Part shown: piece after piece, positions 36,264 to 48,276 of the stretch
Layout: the number at the start of each line of letters is the position of its first letter
How positions within the stretch are numbered: position 1 is the first letter of the stretch
Assembly (NCBI GenBank): GCA_035048815.1
Contig: JAUCBN010000022.1
Span: 18,084,501 to 18,148,500 of the forward strand
DNA length: 64,000 bases
Reading direction: 5' to 3'
From: Abelmoschus esculentus
Taxonomy: Eukaryota; Streptophyta; Magnoliopsida; Malvales; Malvaceae
The notes under the pieces: generated by a model
What the model was told of the DNA's origin: nothing
The model's database searches: none
The model's input: only the letters and a program-made list of their open reading frames with translations
Program-made: the position numbers and the translations under genes

Positions 36264-38091
36264 ATGAGTAGGCAATCAAATCCTATGGAATATGTCTCGG
36301 AAGATATTTTGGTAGAGGTTCTTTCTAGATTACCTATTAAATCTTTATGTCGATTCAAATGCGTTTCGAAAACATGGCGAAACCTAATCTCTGATTTCCA
36401 TCTTATGAAATTGCAACTAATCCAGTCTATTAAGTCCAAGAGACTAACATATGTTATGTGCCGTTGGCACGATTTTTCTCGGAGGTTGAAGTTAGATTAC
36501 GATTCATTGGTTAGTGGATACGAAGTGAATCCGGTGGCGGAGGACTCATCGTTCGACTTGAAGTTTAGCAATAATGACTTGAAGATGAAGTTGTGGGGTT
36601 CATGCAATGGTCTGTTGTGTGTTTTTGCTTCTCCGAGAACCCTAGCCTTGGTCAATCCATCAACCAGACAAACCAAGACAATTCTTTCCGATCAGGATCC
36701 CAACATTATGCCCAACATTACTCCCGATTTCGCTTCTATGCATCCGATTTACGGTGGGTTTGGATACGATTCTGTTAGCGATCGATGATTATAAGATAGT
36801 GAACATCGATCGTCGAACCAATCACATTGCTACCGTAGTATATGTCTACTCGTTAAAAAACCATGCATGGAGTTGCATTGGGGACTTCCCGCACGATGGT
36901 CGGACAACAACCGGAATCCGAGGTTATAGTTTTCACATGAATCGATTTATCTACTGCATCACTGCCTACGATTCTGAACCATCTCTTAGCATCACTGCTT
37001 TTGACCTAAGCAAGCACGAATTCTCAAGGATCCCAACGCCAATTTCTGATTCCCATCTTGTGAAATTGCATCTACTCGAAAGTATGGCGAAACTTAATTT
37101 CTGATTCCCATCTTGTGAAATTGCAACTAATCCAGTCTATTAAGTCCAAGAGATTGATATATGTTATGTACCGTTCGAACGATTTTTCTCGAAGGTTGGA
37201 ATTGGATTACGATTCGTTGGTTAGTGGACTTGAAGCGAATCCGGTGGTGGAGGACTCGTTTTTCGGCCTGAAATTCAGCCTGAAATTCAGCGGTAATGAC
37301 TTGAAGATGAAGTTATGGGGTTCATGCAATGGCCTGTTGTGTGTTTTTGCTTCTCCAAGAACCTTAGCCTTGGTTAATCCATCAACCAGACAAACCAAGA
37401 CAATTCTTTCCGATTAGGATCCTAACATTACCCCCGATTTCACCTCTATGCATTCGATTTACGGTGGGTTCGGATACGATTTCGTTAATGATGATTATAA
37501 TGTAGTGAACATCGACCGTCGGACCGATCACATCGCTACCGTAGTATATATTTATTCGTAAAAAACCGTGCATGGAGTCACATCAGGGATTTCCCTCACG
37601 ATTGTCGGACAACAACCGGAATTTGAGGTTACAATGTCCACATGAATAGATTTATCTACTGGATCACTGACTACGGCTCTGAACCATCTTTTAGTATCAC
37701 TTCTCTTGACCTAAGTAAGCAACAGTTCTCAAGGATCCCAACACCAATTTCCAAAGATTTCAATAGTCAGCTGTATGCAATGGGAGGAAATCTTTGTATA
37801 GGGATTGGTGGTTATCCATTAGAAGTATATGAATTCTGGGTGATGGAAAATTATGGCGTCCTAGAGTCGTGGAGAAGAATCGGTTTAACACTCCATTGTC
37901 GAACCGTGCCATCGGTGCTCGATATTCCGAGTAGTGAAGAAGCTTTGATCCTAACCGAGGGGAGTTTGTTTCTATATAATCACCGGAACGGGAGTCTAAA
38001 GTCAATGAATTTTAGGAAAATTTTGGCAGGTTACACCAAGGCTTTGCTGAATTCTGGTTTTTCATATTTGGAGAGCATAGTTGAACTGTAG
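36264..38091 (+). pseudogene. F-box/FBA copy 2: chimera of two partial copies, disabled
   Basis: The first part (36264 to about 37050) runs from MSRQSNPMEYVSEDILVEVL through the FBA region. It has a 4-base insertion near 36780 (GATCGATGATTATAAG against GACGATTATAAG) that breaks the frame. At about 37046-37100 it jumps back to the sequence normally found near residue 44 (ISDSHLVKLQ occurs twice) and runs again through an almost complete second copy to the TAG at 38089-38091. In that second part a TAG at about 37415 replaces a Gln codon, and a 2-base loss near 37560 shifts the frame. The structure fits unequal recombination between two tandem copies followed by decay. Confidence 0.85.
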
Positions 38092-39839
38092 ACTGCAGGG
38101 AACAGAAAATCTTATCTAATTTGTTTAATTAATTAGTTGGAAAAAAATATAATTTTGTTTAACCTTATACATATTTTGTAATATATGGATAATTCTATTA
38201 TTGATGTCTTTTGTTTGATTCAGTAATTTTATATAAACCAAAGTCCAAATATTAACGAAGATACTTGTTTTTTACCGATCTGAATATTTAGTTTAAATAT
38301 TTTTTTATATATTATATTAATAATTTAATTTTACGTCCTTTAAAAATGTTAAACTTTTATACAATTTTACGAATAACATGTGTGGCCAACTTTAACTTGA
38401 ATTTTCATCAATTTTTCCTTTTTAATTATAAGTTTAACTGAAAGATAAACCATAAATTTAAATGTTCCTTTGACATCATAGGTCTATATTCATGCGTCGA
38501 ATATAGACATTATTATATATGTAACCTTTAAATTCTACATCTCGAACTATAACTTTTAACCTTAAAATTAAAATATTTATGAAAAATTTTAGTATCTACT
38601 GTGAGTGTATAGGATAATTATTCTTTCTTTCAAGGGATATTGATTTTTTTTAAAATGTGTTTGTCGAGTTGGGAAAAATAGTTTTCCTTTCATCACATCA
38701 TGCCATGAAAGTTGGGAAAAATTTGTTGATGTTTTGCTTTTTTTCGTCTCAAGTTCGCCCTCTTTTATCTCTTGTTAGATTCGGTCGATAAAAGTATCGT
38801 TCATTGTTCTTGTATTATAGTGCGAGGTAAATTATTTTATTTAGAGAATCTTTTGACCCTACTTGATTTTTTGTGGTTTGGGGTTTTTATAGAGTTAGTA
38901 TATAAAAATTTTCATGAAAATATTAAAATTGATTCTACTTGATTTGTTTGAGTATGAGGTCAACAATATTTATATTATACAGGTATAAAAATTCTCATAC
39001 CCCAAACTTTACTCTAGCCTCATTATATGAAAATTCTGATTCTGCCACTGGTCACACATATTATTTAGACTTTAGAATTTAAGGTTTAATATTTAGAGTT
39101 TGAGATTTAGGATATTTAAATATAACACGTGATAATATTAAAAGTCTGTCAATGTTACTTAAGGTTCGTTTAGTAGGAATTTTCTAATACAAAATTTATA
39201 TAAATTGAAATTTAAATCCTAAATTATTTTGCCCTTATATTTAAAACATATAATTTAAATTTTAAATCTCTAAATTATAATTCATAAAACCTCAAATCCG
39301 AAAAAAATCGTAAAAACTAAAATTTATACAAACTTATATATAAAAATTTGTCATAAAATTTATAAGTTTTTAAATTTATTTTATTTAATTTATTTATAAA
39401 ATAATTTACAAAGTAAGGGAAACAATGAAGTAAATGTAACTAAAACATGTTAGCGAATCCTAAACAAGTTTGAGTTGAGGTAAGAAATACTATTCCTAAG
39501 CAGTAATTGAAGATTGGGTTATAATAGCAGTAAATAGGTAGTAAATAAGACGAAACAGATCGTGAATTATTTGAGTTTAATTTATTTAAATTTTAATTAA
39601 AATTTAATTTAATTAAATTCGACTCAAACTCAAATTTGACTTAAATTCTTAACAAGTTGATTGAGCTAATTATTGCACAAATACTAATCATTAATGGAAG
39701 ATTGTATTATAATGGTAGTACTTACCCTTGTTATGCTGCTAGGTCAAAATGGGTTCTGCAACTCTCTGAACTCAATTGAATACTGCCACGACATTTCCAG
39801 TTTTATCCCCTAATAATTCTGAATTTTTCAAATTCAATA
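38092..39839. other. AT-rich 3' flank of F-box copy 2
   Basis: From 38092 to about 38640 it matches the flank of F-box copy 4 (50597-51150), for example around ATGTGTGGCC and CATGCGTCG, so these two copies share a recent common unit. Beyond 38640 I see no gene or clear element. Confidence 0.55.
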
Positions 39840-39847
39840 ATGCTACC

Positions 39848-40300
39848 TAGGGATTTGGCTCGGGCTCGGCTCGAGGCTCGTCGAGCACGAAATTTTAGGC
39901 TTGAGCTCGACTCGAAAATAATACTATTGAGTTCAGTTTTGCTCGAAATAGACAATTTTATATATTATTGTATTTTATTTTTTATTTATTTGTAGTTTAT
40001 TTTTATTTATTATTTATAAATTTGTTTTAGTTGATAATATTTAATTTATTTTTAGTGAATTTACTCTCAATTATCTTATTATTTTTTTTGCTAAACAAAT
40101 TATTTTTAATGTATATATATGTTTATATATAATTATTCTGAGCCTGTTCACGAGTTTTTCGAGCCAAACTTAAGTAAGCACGACTCGGCTCGTTTGAATC
40201 CCGAATTGAACCCAAGCCCAAATCGAGCTCACTCGAACCGAGATTTGACCAAACCAAACCCGAATAACTCGCGAGCCGGACAGGCTCATTATCACCCCTA
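39848..40300. mobile_element. hAT-type MITE
   Basis: It starts TAGGGATTTGGCTCGGG and ends CATTATCACCCCTA. ATGCTACC is present on both sides (39840-39847 and 40301-40308), a perfect 8-bp target duplication. Ends are rich in GGCTCG / CGAGCC motifs. It is 453 bp with no coding capacity. Confidence 0.85.
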
Positions 40301-40389
40301 ATGCTACCCATTCCCCACACAAGATTCACACATTTTTTTAAAGTAAATAAAAATTAGTGTAAAATATAACTTTGGAGAGTAAATGCACA

Positions 40390-40766
40390 GAAATATTGTG
40401 AAAAAATTATTTTTTAATATATAGTCTTTTTTAAATTATTTTTTAAACTATTGATATTTTTACAATAAAAATGAAGTTGGATTCATTAGAATCCGATTAT
40501 AAATAGTGATCGGATTAAAAAAAATAAAAACACTATTTAAAGTCAGAGTCTTTTGTTACCGATTTTAGTATTTTTTTTGAACTTTTTACTATTCAAAATC
40601 GGAGCCTTCTGCTCCTGACTTTAATTTTTTAATCTAAAAAAATAAATAACTATTTAAAGTTGGATTCTAACGAATTCGACTTCACTTTTACTGTAGAAAC
40701 ATAAATAGTTTAGGAAATAATTAAAAAAACAATATATTTAAAATATTTTTTTCATAATATTTTTGT
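40390..40766. repeat. Imperfect long inverted repeat (foldback-like)
   Basis: The left arm (AAATATTGTGAAAAAATTAT through AATGAAGTTGGATTC) pairs with the right arm read in reverse (AAAAATATTATGAAAAAAAT through AGTGAAGTCGAATTC), each about 105 bases. The centre contains more copies of the ATTCCGAT-like motif. No target duplication was identified. Confidence 0.55.
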
Positions 40767-41547
40767 TATTTGGCCACTTTGGAGTATTATAAATATGGGA
40801 TTAAATTTTAGAAATTCTAATTGCATAAATATTATTCTGGTCAGTAGAGAGGATATACTCGATTACAGGAGGAACGGACCTAAAACTTCATATAATGGGT
40901 CTAGAGTATAAGAAATTATATTAAACATATAAGGAGTACAAGATTAAAAAAGTTTAGGAGATATAAAATTAGATTATCAATAGAAAATATAAAAAATACA
41001 AAAAATATATAAAATATAAGAGAATTTAAAATTTTTAAGGGACACAACTGTACCCTAATACTCTTAGGTCCTTCCCTGTTTGTAGGGTTCGAACATTAAA
41101 TAAGAATGCGTAGAAATTACATAGGGTTCGTTTAGCAAGGATTTTTGAACGTAAAATCTTTATAATTAATTGGTTTATATAAACTGAGAAAAATAATTAT
41201 CGAAAAACATTTATCTGAGACGTATAATCAGATGAAAAATATGAATAATGTCAATTTATATCATTTCCTTGTTTTACGTTTTAACGCCGTCAGAGAAATT
41301 TTGTTGAACACATCCTTAATCGTTAAGACAATAAAGTTATTGAATGTATTATAATATATTTTTATGATATTGAAAATAATAAATAAAATGGTTAATTACT
41401 ATGTGGTGAAGAAGTGAAAATTAGGGTAAACATCATTACTGATTATTAAATTATTATTATTTTAATAAATTGTGACATATTATTTTTCAAAACAAGAAAA
41501 ACAAACTTATAAGTATATTTGGGCATTCATTTTTATTCGAGAATTTT
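40767..41547. other. AT-rich intergenic DNA
   Basis: No gene or bounded element recognised. Confidence 0.4.
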
Positions 41548-41922
41548 CTAAGATGTACAAATAGCACTATTTACATTATTCATATGTATAACTCTATTTC
41601 GAGTTCGAACAGTCCTAAACAATCTCTTATTCCTTTCCTCCCAAACAAAGTATATAAATGTACTCCAAACTAGTTTAAGAATATGAACTATCAACGATTT
41701 TCCCTTCAACCTAGTGTACAACCAGTGCAACTCAACATCCATGTCTCTGTGCAAGCCACAAAACTCCAGAATAACAAACCAGACAACCTTGAAAAACCTG
41801 TAATCAGCAAATAAACGGTTCCTACTCTCTTGTGCATGATTATAAAAAATACATCCCTCATTAATGTCCCTACCCATGCATCGAAACCTATCATTCGTAG
41901 GCAATCTATTAAGAATTACCAT
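41548..41922 (-). mobile_element. LINE-type fragment, reverse transcriptase zinc-binding domain
   Basis: A 124-codon open frame includes LNRLPTNDRFRCMG, CIFYNHAQESRNRLFADYRF, VWSTFIYFVWEERNKRLF. This is the pattern of the zf-RVT domain at the C terminus of plant LINE polyproteins and of related gene fragments (C...H...E..HLFF-type motif). No reverse transcriptase or endonuclease is adjacent. The fragment is only the element's 3' coding end. Confidence 0.65.
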
Positions 41923-42529
41923 CTATAAAATAATAGCTTGTTTTGATATGTACAAATTAATTTTTTAACAAAATAATCATTAATATTATATTTTTTAATT
42001 AAATAATTAAATACTAATCAGACAAGTTTGTATTTAGGTTTCATTTGTCCCCATTCAAATAGGAAGTAGATTCTCCTCTTGATCCAAGCAACTATATTTA
42101 TTTAATATTTTTTTAAAATTTTTATTCTCCAATGTCCTATCTCTCGAGCTCTTCCTGTAAATTAAAGTATTTTTATTTTCTAGAAAAATTAATTAATTAA
42201 TATTTTCTGTAACGTATATAATATTTTGGCCAATTATTTCCTTTAAATTGAAATAATAATATAGATATTTTTATTGATTTATCTTATAAATAATGTTACT
42301 TGAATAATCTATAATATAATTTATTATTTATTGAACCCTTACATTAAAAAATGGTTTAATTTTTTATTTTTGGTGTAATTACTAATTAAATCCCCAATAG
42401 TTTTAAGTTAATCGAATTAAATCATGATACATCTTTTTAAAATATTATTAAATCCTTGTAAATTTTGAAATGAAATAATTAAGTCCTTACCTTACGTTAT
42501 TTTATTTAAATACTTTTTAAATCTTTAAA

Positions 42530-42604
<75 letters not shown>

Positions 42605-42769
42605 TATGTGTCTCGGAGTTTAAGGCTAGAACATAAAATGCCTAAATTTTTTATGATGCTTTACGATTTAATAAACTAAGAATGTATAAAAGTATACATT
42701 CTCAGTGTATTAAATATAAACTCAAACTGTAATGGGTTAAAGAGTAACTCCAGAAAATTTAGGGAAAAA
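41923..42769. other. AT-rich intergenic DNA with a microsatellite
   Basis: No gene recognised. It contains the ATT microsatellite listed separately. Confidence 0.4.
42531..42604. repeat. (ATT)n microsatellite
   Basis: About 24 uninterrupted trinucleotide units, likely polymorphic in length. Confidence 0.95.
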
Positions 42770-43169
42770 CAGGGATGGGAATTTGATCTATCCCGTCGGG
42801 TTTTGATTCGATCTGATCTGATCAGTGTAGTTTTTTTTATTTATTTAAAAAATCGGGTTCAAGACGGATCGGATGATAAAAAATAAAGTTGGGTTGGGGT
42901 CAGTTTAGGATGAAAATTCTCCGACCCGGTATATTTATATATGTATTTTATATTTTTATATAATATTTAATATTTTTATTATTTTTTTGAGTCAGGTCAG
43001 GTTTATTCGGATTTTTTATTAAAATATCGAAATCGGTCAAAATCGAATTATGATTTTTATAATATCTGATCGGGTCGGGAATAAAAAATATTGAGGTTGG
43101 GTCAAAAGACTTAAATTTCGAGTCAGGGTTGGGGCGATCAAAACCTAACCAGACCGACTGCCATCCCTA
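42770..43169. mobile_element. hAT-type MITE (GGGATGG family)
   Basis: Ends are CAGGGATGGGAATTTGATC and GACTGCCATCCCTA, with GGGTCGG / CCGACCC subterminal motifs like those at 43756-44101. I could not find a convincing 8-bp target duplication, so the outermost bases are uncertain. Confidence 0.68.
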
Positions 43170-43436
43170 AAAAAATTATTACCCCCAAAATTTAATGTCT
43201 CCTTTAGAAAATAAGAATTTTCATTAATCCTTTGTTTTTTTTCTTTCTAAATTGTAAATTAAACACTCAAAATCATTTAAATTCTTTTATTAAATTCTTC
43301 AAAAAATTTGAAAATTTTAATCAAACCCCTAAATTTTTGTCAAAACCCATATTTTTTTAAACAAAATTTTGTTATATCTTAAGTCCTCAAATTTGTTGAC
43401 CCAAACCATAGTTTATTACTTTGTATCCGTTGGAAA

Positions 43437-43649
43437 AGAGAGATTATACGATGAACCCTGTTCACCACGTCATCTATGGTCCAAGCAATCAGGACCGTTG
43501 ATCTTTAAATAACCACCTAATAATTAATCATCCACTAAGTCCATGTAGGAAAGAGGTGATGATTTACTTGGAAAAAAAATTAAGATCAATGGTCCTGATT
43601 GCTTGGGACCATGGATGACGTGGTGAACAGGATTCACTGTATAATTTTT
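43437..43649. mobile_element. Mutator-like MITE (CACGTCATC family), member 1
   Basis: About 70-base inverted ends share TTCACCACGTCATC and AAGCAATCAGGACC. The 9-bp flanks CGTTGGAAA (43428-43436) and CGTTGGGAA (43650-43658) differ at one base, consistent with the 9-bp target duplication of Mutator-like elements. It is 213 bp and non-coding. Confidence 0.75.
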
Positions 43650-43755
43650 CGTTGGGAAGAAAAAAGGATGGCAATGGTGAATAATGAACATCAAAGACAA
43701 AGAGGCATTTTGCTTTTGCTTTTAGGAACAATTGAAGAAAAGAGAAAGGCAAACA

Positions 43756-44101
43756 TAGGGATGGCAATTTCACTTGTTCCCGTCGGGTTTCGACCCGACT
43801 CGATCGAGGCGAGTTTTCTTATTTGAAAAATCGTGTTCGGATTGAGAAGAGTCGAGTTTAGGGTTAAAATTTCACGACCCGACCCAATCCAATATATTTA
43901 TATATTTTTTTATATTTTTATATATAATATTAACTATTTTTATTATTTTTTTAGATCAGGTCAGATTTATTCGGTTTTTTATTAAAATATTGAAATCGAA
44001 TAGGAATTGGATTATGAATTTTATAATATCAGATCGGGTCGGAAGACTTAAGTATCGGGTTACGGTCGGGTGGCTAAAAACCCGACCCGCTGCCATCCCT
44101 A
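43756..44101. mobile_element. hAT-type MITE upstream of F-box copy 3
   Basis: TAGGGATGGCAATTTC at the left and CGCTGCCATCCCTA at the right, with GGCAAACA at both 43748-43755 and 44102-44109 (perfect 8-bp duplication). The same insertion site is occupied by a relative in the next duplicated unit (47488-48276), so it entered before that duplication. Confidence 0.9.
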
Positions 44102-44109
44102 GGCAAACA

Positions 44110-45267
44110 TGGAAATATATAAGCACAAGAACCCCACACCTTTATTGGTTGATGATGATTGCAACAGTTTCCCACTGTGGGATCGTAACATGTTGACTGC
44201 AGGCTGCAGCAGCTCATGGTGGAAGAGGTGGACACATTGGCCTTTGTGGCTGAACCCATTGGTCCCGCCGTCGACAACGAAAAGAAGAGGGTTTGTTCTC
44301 ATTGTTTCGGATGGTGCTCAGATCAGAAGTGCCATTGACTCACTCATCCACTCTTTTTACCAGACACAGAACAGAAGCATGCATTGCTTTATGCATGAAG
44401 AAGCACAGTCATAACCACTACAGATAATAATGCATCAAGGCAACAACACTAGGAAAAAATCTAGAATATTGATGAGTTTGGATATGATTCAAGTATCGTA
44501 TTCATATCCGTATCCGTACCCATACCCGTATTCATGTCATGTACAAGTGGCAGTGGATGTGACAAGGTTGGACATCACCCTAGTATGGGTTCAAGAATTT
44601 CTCAGACTCTGGAAAACCTCGGGAAAATGAGCTGGTAAGCTTAGCCTTCTTGAAAATTGAAAATGTATCGTAAGGATACAAAGAGTGTGTTATAAAATTA
44701 GATATTTTTTATTAAATTTAAAAACAAAAATTTAATAGATTCATAGATTGGATGGTCGACAATCAATACTAAGATTGATTCTCGATGATCCGTCAAAGAG
44801 ATTGATCAAAATGAAAAACGACTAAGAGTGAAATTTTTTTTAAAATTACAGGTACAAATATGATTGTTATATGGTAAATATAAATAAATTTTATATTCTA
44901 AAAAATATAAAAAAATCAAACAAAAATCATAAATTTATTTTTAATTTTAATTTTTAAATATATTTTAAATATTTTTATTTTTAAATTAATGATTTAAATT
45001 GATTCATTAATTTGTATATTTTTGAGATATAAAACACAAAAGTTAGATAAATAATCGTTTTAACAATTCCTATAGAATTTAATCATCGTATAAGTTCTAT
45101 TGGAACTTAAATTTTAATTAATAACTTTAAATTAATATGTTAATTCAAGTCTGTTTAGGATTTATTTACCTATAAATATGAGTCTTAAACTATGTTTTGG
45201 CCCGTGAGTTTAACGTATGCTTGCAGGCAATATACGTTCAACAAGAAGAGAACTAGTAGGAGCAGCG
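44110..45267. promoter_or_regulatory. Upstream region of the intact F-box gene
   Basis: From about 44632 to 45267 it matches the upstream region of F-box copy 4 (about 48366-49464). The part 44115-44630 is absent from the other unit and contains open frames on both strands without recognisable domains (for example 44109-44414, + strand), plus a short CCGTAT/CCCGTA repeat near 44500-44540. No gene is called there. Confidence 0.5.
45171..45178 (+). promoter_or_regulatory. Probable TATA box of F-box copy 3
   Basis: TATAAATA lies 90 bases before the ATG at 45268. An equivalent motif occurs at the same place in the other copies. Confidence 0.5.
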
Positions 45268-46380
45268 ATGAGTAGGCAACCAAGTCCTATCGAATATGTC
45301 CCAGAAGATATTGTCGTGGAGATTCTTTCCAGATTACCTGTTAAATCTTTGTGTCGATTTAAATCCGTTTCGAAAGCATGGCGAAACCTAATCTCTGATT
45401 CTTGGTTTGCGAAATTGCAACGAAACCAGTCTATTAAATCTAAGAGACTGACATATGTTATGTGCTGTTGGAGCGATTTTCCTCAAAGTTTGAAGTTGGA
45501 TTACGATTTTTTGGTTCGTGAACACAAAGCGAATCTGGTGGCGGAGGACTCGTCTTTCGGCCTGGAATTTAGTGGTAATGACTTGAGGATGAAGATGTGG
45601 GGTTCATGCAATGGCCTGTTGTGTGTTTTTTCTTCTTCAGGAACCCTAGCCTTAGTCAATCCATCAACCAGACAAACCAGGACAATTCTTTCCGATCAGG
45701 ATCGTTCCGATCAGGATCCCAAGATTATGCCCTTTTTTGCCGCTATGCATCCGATTTACGTTGGGTTTGGATACGATTCCTTTAACGATGATTATAAGGT
45801 AGTATACATTGACCGTTGGACTGATCACACCGCTACTGTAGTATACGTTTACTCGTTAAAAAACCATGCATGGAGTCGCATCGGGGATTTTCCAGCAGCC
45901 TGTATCCAAGGTTATTGTGTCCACATGAATGGATTTATCTACTGGATCACTACCTACGATTCTGAACCATCTCTCAGCATCACTGCTTTTGACCTAAGCA
46001 AGAATGAATTCTCAAGGATCCCAACGCCACTTTCCAATAATTTATGTTTATCTAGTCAGCTGCTTACAGTGGGAGGAAGTCTTTGTATTGGGGTTGGTGG
46101 TTATGCATCAAAAGTATATGAATTCTGGGTGATGAAAAACTATGGCGTCCTAGAGTCGTGGAGAAGAATGGATTTAACTCTTGATTGTCACACCGTGCCA
46201 TCGATGCTCGACTTTCCGAACAGCGAAGAAACTTTGATCCTAACCAAGGGGAGTTTGTTTCTATATAATCACCGTAACGGGAGTCTAAAATCAGTGACTC
46301 TTGGGAGAATTCCTACCGGTTACTACAAGGCTTGGCTGAATTATGTTTTTTCATATATGGAGTGCATAGTTGCACTGTAG
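45268..46380 (+). CDS. F-box/FBA protein (CPR1-like), the only intact copy
   Basis: Likely role: substrate receptor of an SCF E3 ubiquitin ligase; CPR1 of this class limits levels of NLR immune receptors in Arabidopsis, but the target of this protein is unknown. It has 370 residues in one exon, as usual for the family. I chose the ATG of MSRQPSPIEYVPED because the same start is conserved in copies 1, 2 and 4; an in-frame ATG 51 bases upstream is not conserved. The F-box is at residues 9-52 (PEDIVVEILSRLPVKSLCRF). The F-box-associated domain follows (LWGSCNGLL-type MWGSCNGLLCVF, LALVNPSTRQTRTI, HPIYVGFGYDSFNDDYKVVY, VYEFWVMKNYGVLESWRRMD). A small internal repeat (SDQDRSDQD) is unique to this copy. 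Intact reading in an array of broken sisters suggests selection, but expression is not shown. Confidence 0.9.
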   Translation: MSRQPSPIEYVPEDIVVEILSRLPVKSLCRFKSVSKAWRNLISDSWFAKLQRNQSIKSKRLTYVMCCWSDFPQSLKLDYDFLVREHKANLVAEDSSFGLEFSGNDLRMKMWGSCNGLLCVFSSSGTLALVNPSTRQTRTILSDQDRSDQDPKIMPFFAAMHPIYVGFGYDSFNDDYKVVYIDRWTDHTATVVYVYSLKNHAWSRIGDFPAACIQGYCVHMNGFIYWITTYDSEPSLSITAFDLSKNEFSRIPTPLSNNLCLSSQLLTVGGSLCIGVGGYASKVYEFWVMKNYGVLESWRRMDLTLDCHTVPSMLDFPNSEETLILTKGSLFLYNHRNGSLKSVTLGRIPTGYYKAWLNYVFSYMECIVAL

Positions 46381-47487
46381 ATTTTAGGAAATTGTCTAAT
46401 TTCGTACTTTTAAAGTTTTAAATTTTTATATAATTTTATTTATTATAAAAGTTCGTATCTTTCGCACAAAATCACGTGTTTGTTACTAATAACAAACGTG
46501 AGCAACTTTTAGCTTCATTTTTCATCTGCTTGTTATAATTCTCCCTTTATAATTATAAATCTAATATTAAATTGTGTTTGTCATCTTTGTTGTCAAGTCG
46601 TAAGAGGAGTGCCAACAGTATACATGAGATAGATCTTGCAACGGAAGGTCTTGGAATAGAATCTGTAAATCCTAAATCCTAATGGCAGACGAGTTTTAGA
46701 GTATAATTTTAAGAATTTAAATTTTAGTTTTCAAAGAATAACAATGGAAGTATAATTTTTTTATGGGGTAAAAAATATTAAGCTTGAACTAATGGAAGGT
46801 TTTCCTCTTACATCATTCATTATCATTGAACTAATGGAAGGCTTTCTTTTTACATCATTCAATATCAAACCACATGACATAACAAAGAAAGTGAATAAAT
46901 CCTGACACTTTTCTCTGCTAGTTTACCAACTCATAAACGATGTTAACATTATGAAAACCCTAATAAAATGCAGTTTAGTGGTGTTAAAAGACCAAACAGA
47001 AGGGGTACCACATCTTTACTAAAGGCTTTTACGACTTTGAAATTGAGAAATCAAACACGACATCTTTTCCTGCAAACTGTTGAAAATATTTCGAGTTTAT
47101 ACTGTGATGTTTCGTTCTTTGGGATCCAAAAAGACCTACAGACAAAAGGGTGGCAAAGAATTAACATACCATTAGCATTCAAAATAATAATGGATGACAA
47201 GAATCATGATTTTACAAGATAAATTGAACATAATGTATACAATTTTTCTTTTAATTTCATTCATATTATACCAATTATTTTGTACCTTCATCATCTTCGA
47301 TTCATCATTTCATTCATAGTATTGCCTCTTGTACAATAGTCAATGTATGGCTACGTGGCCTTAGACCAACTGAACCCTAATTTGGAAGTCTCAGTATCTT
47401 TCAGGTGACAATAAGAATCAAACAATAGTCATGTTAACATTTTGCTTTTCCTTTTAGGAACAGTTGAAGAAAAGAGAAAGGCAAACA
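46381..47487. other. 3' flank of F-box copy 3
   Basis: AT-rich. A + frame of 84 codons at 46968-47222 has no recognisable domain and I do not call it. From about 47440 the sequence resumes identity with the region before 43756 (TTTTAGGAACAGTTGAAGAA), marking the left part of the next duplicated unit. Confidence 0.45.
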
Positions 47488-48276
47488 TAGGATGGCAATT
47501 TGACCCATTCTCATCGGATTCCGATCCGATCGAGATGAGTTTTTTATTTAAAAAACCGGATTTGAGTCGGGCCGGACAGAGTGATTAAAAAATAAAATCG
47601 GGTCCGGTCGGGTCAGGTTATATTTATATATATTTAATATCTTTACTACTCCCTTTGTCCTATTTATGAAGTTCAATATTGACTTTTAAAGTCAATTTTA
47701 AAACTTTGACCATGGTTATTTTAAATATTTTAATTTATTAAATTTTATAAAAAAATATATTTTTTTATATTTTTATCAATAATAGATTTAAAGTTATAAT
47801 GAGTTAAAGTTAAAAAAAATATCAGAAAAAGTTAATATATACTTGACAAATAAAGTGGAACAGAGGGAGTAATTTTTTCCGGGTCGGGTTGGGTTTATTT
47901 GAGTTTTTATTAAAATATCAGGGTCGAATCGAAGTCAGGTTATGATTTTTATAATACCGATGGTTCGAATCGAGGATAAAAAAATATATTAAGATTGTGT
48001 CAAAAACCAGACCCGACTCGATATATTTATTTATATATATTATATTTTTATATATAATATTTAATATTTTTATTAATTTTTTTCAAGTCGAGTCGAGTTT
48101 ATTTGGGTTTTTATTAAAATATCGGGGTCGGATCGGAATTAGGTTATGATATTTATAATATCGGGTCGGATCGGGGATAAAAAATATTAAGATCAAGTCG
48201 GATCGAATCGGAAGACTTAAGTTTCGGATCGAGATCGGGGCAGTAAAAAACCCGACCCGAACAGTTGTCATCCCTA
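47488..48276. mobile_element. hAT-type MITE upstream of F-box copy 4, enlarged
   Basis: It starts TAGGATGGCAATTTGACC and ends CAGTTGTCATCCCTA. Flanks GGCAAACA (47480-47487) and GGCAAATA (48277-48284) are the same target duplication as at 43756-44101. It is 789 bp against 346 bp because it contains a nested Stowaway MITE and a tandem duplication of its own internal part (two copies of the block with TTTTTATTAAAATATC, near 47910 and 48105). Confidence 0.85.
47649..47869. mobile_element. Stowaway-type (Tc1/mariner) MITE nested in the hAT MITE
   Basis: It starts CTCCCTTTGTCCTATTTATG and ends AAAGTGGAACAGAGGGAG. It is flanked by TA dinucleotides, the duplicated target of this superfamily. It is 221 bp. 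It is absent from the sister hAT copy at 43756-44101, so it inserted after the unit duplicated. Confidence 0.88.

Noticed and set aside
40119..40301. Short frame encoding repeated Pro/Asn/Ser
   Set aside because: It is the right part of the hAT MITE read through its subterminal repeats.
42770..43169. A target duplication for this MITE
   Set aside because: A-rich flanks allow several poor matches; none of 8 bp is convincing.
44109..44414. Possible small gene of about 100 codons upstream of F-box copy 3
   Set aside because: Overlapping frames are open on both strands, none has a recognisable domain, and the segment is missing from the sister unit.
46968..47222. 84-codon open frame
   Set aside because: No domain, no neighbour support and a length expected by chance in this much DNA.
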